DNA of 64,000 bases from Orychophragmus violaceus (lineage: Eukaryota; Streptophyta; Magnoliopsida; Brassicales; Brassicaceae): the NCBI GenBank assembly GCA_030180135.1, contig CM058233.1, positions 104,325,994-104,389,993 on the forward strand, read 5' to 3'. Below the pieces are notes generated by a model. It saw only the letters and a list, made by a program, of their open reading frames with translations. It searched no databases and was not told the origin of the DNA. Shown one piece after another: positions 58,994 through 64,000 of the stretch (its first letter is position 1; every line of letters starts with the position of its first letter). Made by a program: the position numbers and the translations under genes.

Positions 58994-59090
58994 ATGGGAG
59001 CATATAAAATTTTTGTAAGAAAACCTGGTTGATATAGTAAGCCAATGGGAGCATATAGATTTCTATAAGAAAACCTGGTTGATATAATAA
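58994..59090. repeat. 51-bp tandem duplication next to the Cassandra LTR
   Basis: Copies start ATGGGAGCATATA at 58994 and 59045 and share AAGAAAACCTGGTTGATATA. Several differences show it is not brand new. Confidence 0.85.
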
Positions 59091-59269
59091 TAATTTAACT
59101 TTACAATTTGGTATACAAGGACTGAAAATTAATCGGATTTTTTTTAAAAAAATTAAAATTTGTCTTTACAAGCTTGTTTATTTTGGTCAAGACAAAGAAC
59201 AATTTGTTTCTTTAATTTCAATAAAATATCATATAAATTATTGGGATCGGATATGATAGTAGTTTATTG

Positions 59270-59350
59270 GATTTGGGCCTGGCCTAATTAAAAAAAGATA
59301 TTTGACTTATCTAGTCACGCGCTTCATTTCTTCTCCGATTCCAAACCCTA
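59270..59350 (+). promoter_or_regulatory. RIN13-like gene promoter motifs
   Basis: TGGGCC (59274-59279) and a telo-box AAACCCTAA (59343-59351) lie about 160-235 bp before the chosen start, a common arrangement in housekeeping promoters. Function is inferred from the motifs. Confidence 0.45.
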
Positions 59351-59509
59351 ATTCGTTTTTTCTGCGCCTGCTAGTTTAATGATTCCCATTTCCGGAAAAA
59401 TCTGAAAACTAATCCCTCTTAAATCTTTCATTTGAGTTACTTTGATGTGTTCTCGACTGGATTTACCGTTCATTTTTGGAAAAACTTCGATTGGATTCCG
59501 ATGACTTGG

Positions 59510-61098
59510 ATGAATCCTATCATTGATCTTAGTTCAGACGAGGAGGGTGATAAACTAGTACAACACACTGATTTGTTTGAAGAAATTGTGAAAGCTTCCG
59601 ATGAGAGTACTGGGCATCAGAAGTCAAATTCCTTGGACTTAACGGTGGAGGAGGACGACGATTGTGTGATCTTGGATGGTGATCCTGACAAGACGACGGA
59701 GATGGAGACTACATTTGGCACTTGTGAAACTGATGATGATATCCTTGTAGTAGGGCAAAAGGGTGAGGTACAAAACTTCATCTTGCTCTATCCTTTTTCA
59801 TAATTCTGGAACTGTATGCCTTGATTTTGAATTGATTCATCAAGTGTGGTAGTGTCATGAGTAGAACAACTTTGACTTGGGAACTGTTGTAGGAATTGGT
59901 GTTATTTTCATGTAAAGAGAGAAATTGAGTTGTTTGTATACAAAGTTTCTTCATTCTTTTGGATAACTCAGGTGATCCGTTTCGAAGGACATGGGGACGC
60001 TACTCCCTAGCTGGTTCTCGGGTCAACGGGCCATGAGATCCAAAGACCATGTGAATGACACCTGAGTTATACAAAGTTTCTTGAAAGTGTCTACTTTAAA
60101 ATCACCAAATTGGTTGCTCTGTTATTTGTTTTATAGATAGCTTGTAGAGACTTCCCGCATCCGCGACATGCCTGCGCTAAGTACCCTTTCAACTCCACAT
60201 CACACGACAAGTATTGTGACATGGTGAGTGAGAATGTCTTCTTTCTTTGCTTCTCGATCTTTTGACATATCCTAAATTGATGGTTTTGCTTTTCTTACTA
60301 ATGCTAATGTTTTGTTAACAGTGTCACTGTTTTGTTTGTGACATTCGTGCTCCGTGTCCTCACTGGTGCATTAGTATCTCTAGCATGGATCACTGTCATG
60401 CCAATGATAAAGAACTGATATGGAAGAATCAACGTGAATGCATCAGGACTGGAAAGATACTTCCTCGACCTGCTTTGACAATACCCCATTGGCAACAGCG
60501 TTCACAGTCTCAGTCAATACGGTCGCCACAAAACTCTTTGTATTACCCCTCTGTAAACCAGTTTGGAATCCGGGCTTGCTCGGCATCTACTATGGTTGCG
60601 ACTCGTCCAAACACATACATCAGACCTGGTTACAGACCCGTGCAATCAAGAACCTTTCCGCAGAATCCCATGTTACAACCTCGTGCTCCTCAGTTATTCC
60701 AGAATCAACGAAGCGGCTCTTATAATGGTAACCCAAACCAACCCCAAATGGTCTCTTCCAATAACTTCACATGGACTCAAAGACCAAGTGGAGGCGCTAC
60801 TCTACTGGAAACCGGTGTACATAATAATGTTGCTCAAGGCTCGCAATATAACCGTTACGTTTTGGCTTTACAAGGAAATTCACAGCGGATCGTTCCCGGT
60901 TATTTCTCAAATGTACCAGCATCTCAAAGCAGAGAGTACGATAGACAATTTAGCCGGCTTCTGCATTCTGCTAACGCTCAGACAAGTGGAGTTCCGTCTG
61001 AGACTCCTAATCCTCCGGCACAGCAGCAACAACAACGATCAGCAACTAATATCGATGTACTGTCGGAGATTGAAGAGTTTCTCATGGACGGAGATTGA
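59510..61098 (+). CDS. RIN13-like (RPM1-interacting protein 13-like) protein with altered C-terminus
   Basis: Exons 59510-59767, 60137-60223 and 60322-61098 give 373 residues. The N-terminus MNPIIDLSSDEEGD is acidic and resembles a SUMO-interacting motif. The conserved core (about 89-131) is Cys/His/Pro-rich: CRDFPHPRHACAKYPFN, then KYCDMCHCFVCDIRAPCPHW, a possible metal-binding fold shared, from memory, with RIN13, a protein that binds the resistance protein RPM1. The rest is Gln/Ser/Pro-rich and disordered, with QQQQQ near the end. An ATG at 59501 is an alternative start. A 25-bp tandem duplication (61065-61114) shifts the frame, so the ancestral tail is replaced by Gly-Asp-stop. By position it corresponds to At4g28690. 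Family assignment is moderate. Confidence 0.75.
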
Positions 61099-61114
61099 AG
61101 AGTTTCTCATGGAC
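61065..61114 (+). repeat. 25-bp exact tandem duplication at the RIN13-like 3' end
   Basis: Copies 61065-61089 and 61090-61114 are identical (GGAGATTGAAGAGTTTC...). Since 25 is not a multiple of three, it introduces a stop (61096-61098) in the second copy. Confidence 0.95.
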
Positions 61115-61307
61115 ATTAATACCCCGACCGATCCGGTTTGATCCATGTCTGGTCAAGTCAATTCTACAACATTTAGAAACGAACTCAAACCCTTACTACT
61201 GGAATGGTGGAAACATTAGGATAGTCTTTGATTTTCTGATTCTGTACAGAATAATAGTATTAGCCGTGAGCTTTTTGGTTAAACATTTCGATATATTAAA
61301 ATTCATA

Positions 61308-61546
61308 CTCCCTCCGTTTCACAAAGAGTGTCGTTCTAGCATTTTTCACACATATTAAGAAAACAATCAAATTTTCTGTTTTATTAATTAATTACACTAT
61401 ATAATGTGTTCACACTTATTAATAAGCTAAAAGACAAGGATAAAATTGAGAATGTATTTAAAATTTTGTATTGAAAATGTAAAACGACACTTATTTTGAA
61501 ACAAAAATTTAGTCTTAAAACGACACTTAATATGAAACGGAGGGAG
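61308..61546. mobile_element. Stowaway-like MITE 3, upstream of AMT1;4
   Basis: 239 bp between TA dinucleotides (61306-61307, 61547-61548). Ends CTCCCTCCGTTTCACAAAGA and, read inward, CTCCCTCCGTTTCATATTAA. Same family as the two in TYRDC introns; the cleanest ends of the three. About 455 bp before the AMT1;4 start. Confidence 0.9.
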
Positions 61547-61941
61547 TATTAGCTTATAAGAAATATATGAGATATATATGGCTCAAATGGATCAAAATAT
61601 CGTTGAAAGGGATTTTACCAATAATATTTTTATTTATAGTAAATATCTTTTTCAATCCCGTAAAAGAAACTAAATTTTTTTTAAAAATTGGTCAAGTATT
61701 AGAAATAGTAATTATTTACAGTCCACAGATTACAAAATGTATTTTTGGGAATTTAAAAAACAATTTCGAAAATTCTGGTAAGAATAAAAGTCAAAAGTAA
61801 CAATAAATAGTTAGAAAAATCAGGTCATCAGAATCTTGAATTAAAAATAATTCCTTTTTTAATATTAAAAAGATTCTGAAAGATTCAACGCTCCATGAAG
61901 ATTCACCAAACCCTCAACAGAATCTGTTTACATTCCCTTTC

Positions 61942-61947
61942 TATAAA
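61942..61947 (+). promoter_or_regulatory. AMT1;4 TATA box
   Basis: TATAAA 60 bp upstream of the ATG. The leader that follows has repeated CTCTCAAT units (about 61962-61987). This implies a very short leader of about 30 nt. Confidence 0.65.
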
Positions 61948-62001
61948 AGCTAATATATCTCTCTCAATCTCTCAATCTCTCAATCTATCGCGATCACAGC
62001 A

Positions 62002-63525
62002 ATGGCGTCGACTCTCTCTTGCTCTGCCTCTGATCTCACTCCTTTACTAGGCGGAGCAAACGCCACCGCCGCAGCCGCCGCAGCTGAATTCATCTGCGGG
62101 AGATTCGAAACGATCTCCGGGAAATTCACTGACGCGGCTTACGCAATCGACAACACTTACCTCCTATTCTCAGCTTACCTCGTCTTCGCGATGCAGCTAG
62201 GTTTCGCGATGCTCTGTGCCGGATCCGTTCGCGCCAAAAACACAATGAACATAATGCTCACCAATGTCATCGACGCCGCCGCCGGAGGTCTATTCTATTA
62301 CCTCTTCGGCTTCGCCTTCGCCTACGGAGCTCCTTCCAATGGATTCATTGGAAAACATTTCTTCGGAATGAGTGATTTCCCTAAACCTTCCTTTGATTAT
62401 CCTTTCTTCCTATATCAATGGACTTTCGCGATCGCCGCCGCTGGAATCACCAGCGGATCTATCGCGGAGAGGACTCAGTTCGTCGCTTACTTGATCTATT
62501 CATCTTTTCTCACCGGACTCGTTTACCCAATCGTGTCTCATTGGTTCTGGTCTTCCGATGGTTGGGCTTCTCCCGCTAGATCTGAGAACCTTCTGTTTCA
62601 ATCAGGTGTTATCGATTTCGCAGGATCCGGAGTCGTTCACATGGTCGGAGGAATCGCCGGTCTTTGGGGAGCGTTAATCGAAGGACCACGAATCGGCCGG
62701 TTTGAACGCGGAGGTAAACCGCTCACACTGCGTGGTCACAGCGCAACTTTGGTCGTACTCGGTACGTTCCTCCTCTGGTTCGGATGGTACGGATTCAACC
62801 CCGGTTCGTTCGCAACTATTTTCAAAGCCTACGGATCGTCTCCCGGAAGCTCCTTCTACGGCCAATGGAGCGCCATCGGAAGAACCGCCGTTACAACCAC
62901 GTTAGCTGGATGCACGGCGGCGCTAACAACTCTGTTCGGGAAAAGACTCATGGATGGGTACTGGAACGTAACAGACGTTTGTAACGGTTTACTAGGCGGG
63001 TTCGCGGCTATAACCGGCGGGTGCTCGGTTGTTGAACCGTGGGCAGCTGTTATCTGCGGGTTTGTAGCCGCGTGGGTGCTAATGGGATTCAACAAGCTAG
63101 CTGATAAGCTCGAATTCGACGATCCTTTAGAAGCGGCTCAGCTTCACGGTGGTTGCGGCGCTTGGGGGATTATTTTCACCGGATTGTTCGCCGATAAAAC
63201 ATATATATCGGAGATCTACGGAGGCGAACCGAATAGACCGTACGGGCTATTGATGGGAGGAGGAGGGAGGTTGCTTGCGGCGCACGTGGTACAGATTGTA
63301 GTGATCACGGGTTGGGTTAGTGTGACTATGGGGACTCTGTTTTTTGTTCTGCATAAGCTGGAACTGTTGAGGATACCGTCGGAGGATGAGATCGCTGGGA
63401 TGGATCCGACGAGTCATGGTGGGTTGGCTTATATGTACACAGAAGAAGAGATCAAGAATGGGATTATGGTTAAGGGGGCGGGCCGTGATCGTGAAAATGA
63501 TCATGGACATGTGGGTGTTCTATGA
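62002..63525 (+). CDS. AMT1;4: AMT1;4, high-affinity ammonium transporter
   Basis: Plasma-membrane trimeric ammonium transporter of the AMT1 family; in Arabidopsis AMT1;4 is pollen-specific. One uninterrupted exon, 507 residues (about 504 in Arabidopsis), with 11 predicted membrane helices starting near NTYLLFSAYLVFAMQLGFA. Family signatures present: DFAGSGVVHMVGG, FGWYGFNPGS, and HGGCGAWG with a pore His. The cytosolic tail keeps the regulatory DEIAGMDPTSHGG; T470 corresponds to the Thr whose phosphorylation closes AMT1 trimers (T460 in AMT1;1). The last 30 residues are polar. Orthology to AMT1;4 rests on position next to TYRDC and the tail sequence; AMT1;3-like is the alternative. Confidence 0.95.
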   Translation: MASTLSCSASDLTPLLGGANATAAAAAAEFICGRFETISGKFTDAAYAIDNTYLLFSAYLVFAMQLGFAMLCAGSVRAKNTMNIMLTNVIDAAAGGLFYYLFGFAFAYGAPSNGFIGKHFFGMSDFPKPSFDYPFFLYQWTFAIAAAGITSGSIAERTQFVAYLIYSSFLTGLVYPIVSHWFWSSDGWASPARSENLLFQSGVIDFAGSGVVHMVGGIAGLWGALIEGPRIGRFERGGKPLTLRGHSATLVVLGTFLLWFGWYGFNPGSFATIFKAYGSSPGSSFYGQWSAIGRTAVTTTLAGCTAALTTLFGKRLMDGYWNVTDVCNGLLGGFAAITGGCSVVEPWAAVICGFVAAWVLMGFNKLADKLEFDDPLEAAQLHGGCGAWGIIFTGLFADKTYISEIYGGEPNRPYGLLMGGGGRLLAAHVVQIVVITGWVSVTMGTLFFVLHKLELLRIPSEDEIAGMDPTSHGGLAYMYTEEEIKNGIMVKGAGRDRENDHGHVGVL

Positions 63526-64000
63526 TTTAAAAGTAGTTTCTTTCTTTTGGTATGTGTGTATATTGCTCTTATTTTTTAGCATGAGAATAAAATATAAAAA
63601 ATTGGCTCTTTCTTATTTCTCCTTCTTTTTTTTATTTATCTACTATCACCAGTAATCTAACCACCGATGAATTAGGGTAAGTCCTCTAATATCCGAAAAC
63701 GTCTATCTGAAAGTGTCTGCAAACTGAAAAAAATGGGATATTTTTTCTTAAAGTTTAAAAACATCATTTTGATGAAAAATGATAAATATGAATCACGTGG
63801 AAGAAGATATTAGTGAAAACCACAGATAAAGAATTCATTAAAAATTGCTGATATTTGAATTTCTAATTGATTTGTCAAGTTATTTTACCTTTAGCCAAAT
63901 TAATGGGCCAGTTCTAAAACTGGGGGACTAAACAATAAATCGGGGTCCAGATGGTTGCGGCCAGGACAGATTCTAGTTACACATGTTGGAGTGAAGCCCA
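63526..64000. other. AMT1;4 3' region and intergenic
   Basis: AT-rich 3'UTR with AATAAAATATAAAA near 63585, a plausible polyadenylation signal. No further gene is seen before the window ends. Confidence 0.55.

Noticed and set aside
62674..63095. Minus-strand frames within AMT1;4
   Set aside because: Antisense of a highly biased coding exon; no independent support.
1..64000. tRNA genes, organellar DNA insertions, telomeric or centromeric satellite
   Set aside because: I looked for tRNA B-box patterns, plastid or mitochondrial gene pieces and long TTTAGGG or satellite arrays and saw none; a tRNAscan or BLAST run could still find short ones.

Overview
The window is plant nuclear DNA from a member of the Brassicaceae. 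Its protein-coding genes match, in order and orientation as I remember them, the Arabidopsis thaliana chromosome 4 interval around At4g28600 to At4g28700: NPGR2, PHR1, an ATM1/ATM2-type mitochondrial ABC transporter, IAA11, MIK1, PSB28, a tyrosine decarboxylase, an unnamed RIN13-like gene and AMT1;4. The spacing is larger than in Arabidopsis because of transposable elements. The sequence alone does not fix the genus.

Layout. Positions 1-1900 hold the 5' part of an eEF2 gene (minus strand), which is not expected next to NPGR2 and marks a break in colinearity. Positions 2565-2960 are a decayed TRM7/FtsJ-like fragment, 3251-6879 a gene-fragment-bearing Helitron, and 7205-7363 a possible 52-residue membrane peptide gene. 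NPGR2 (plus) and PHR1 (minus) converge at 11.2-11.7 kb. A second Helitron (14895-17745) and an intact-ended 764-bp hAT element (17987-18750) follow. Then come ATM (minus), a G-box-rich, transcript-like stretch without a recognisable protein (22.3-23.3 kb), IAA11 (plus) and MIK1 (minus), convergent. Two related Helitrons occupy 29.3-32.5 kb. PSB28 (33668-39163) carries a very young 4.6-kb Copia element in its only intron.

From 39.6 to 49.6 kb there are no intact genes: a decayed Copia copy, a 500-N gap, AT-rich DNA with a 350-bp tandem duplication, and a solo LTR nested in older repeat sequence. Tyrosine decarboxylase (49622-57400) is intact across 12 exons, but its introns hold at least five transposon remnants. 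Just downstream lies an array of four hairpins whose stems differ but keep pairing, followed by a chimeric TRIM element with a 5S-rRNA-like (Cassandra-type) LTR. The RIN13-like gene and intronless AMT1;4 end the window.

The genes are unrelated housekeeping, signalling and nutrient functions kept together by ancestral synteny, not a pathway cluster. PHR1 (phosphate), AMT1;4 (ammonium) and tyrosine decarboxylase are all nutrition- or stress-linked, but nothing here shows they work together. The signal least explained by known feature types is the covarying hairpin array at 57759-57953.
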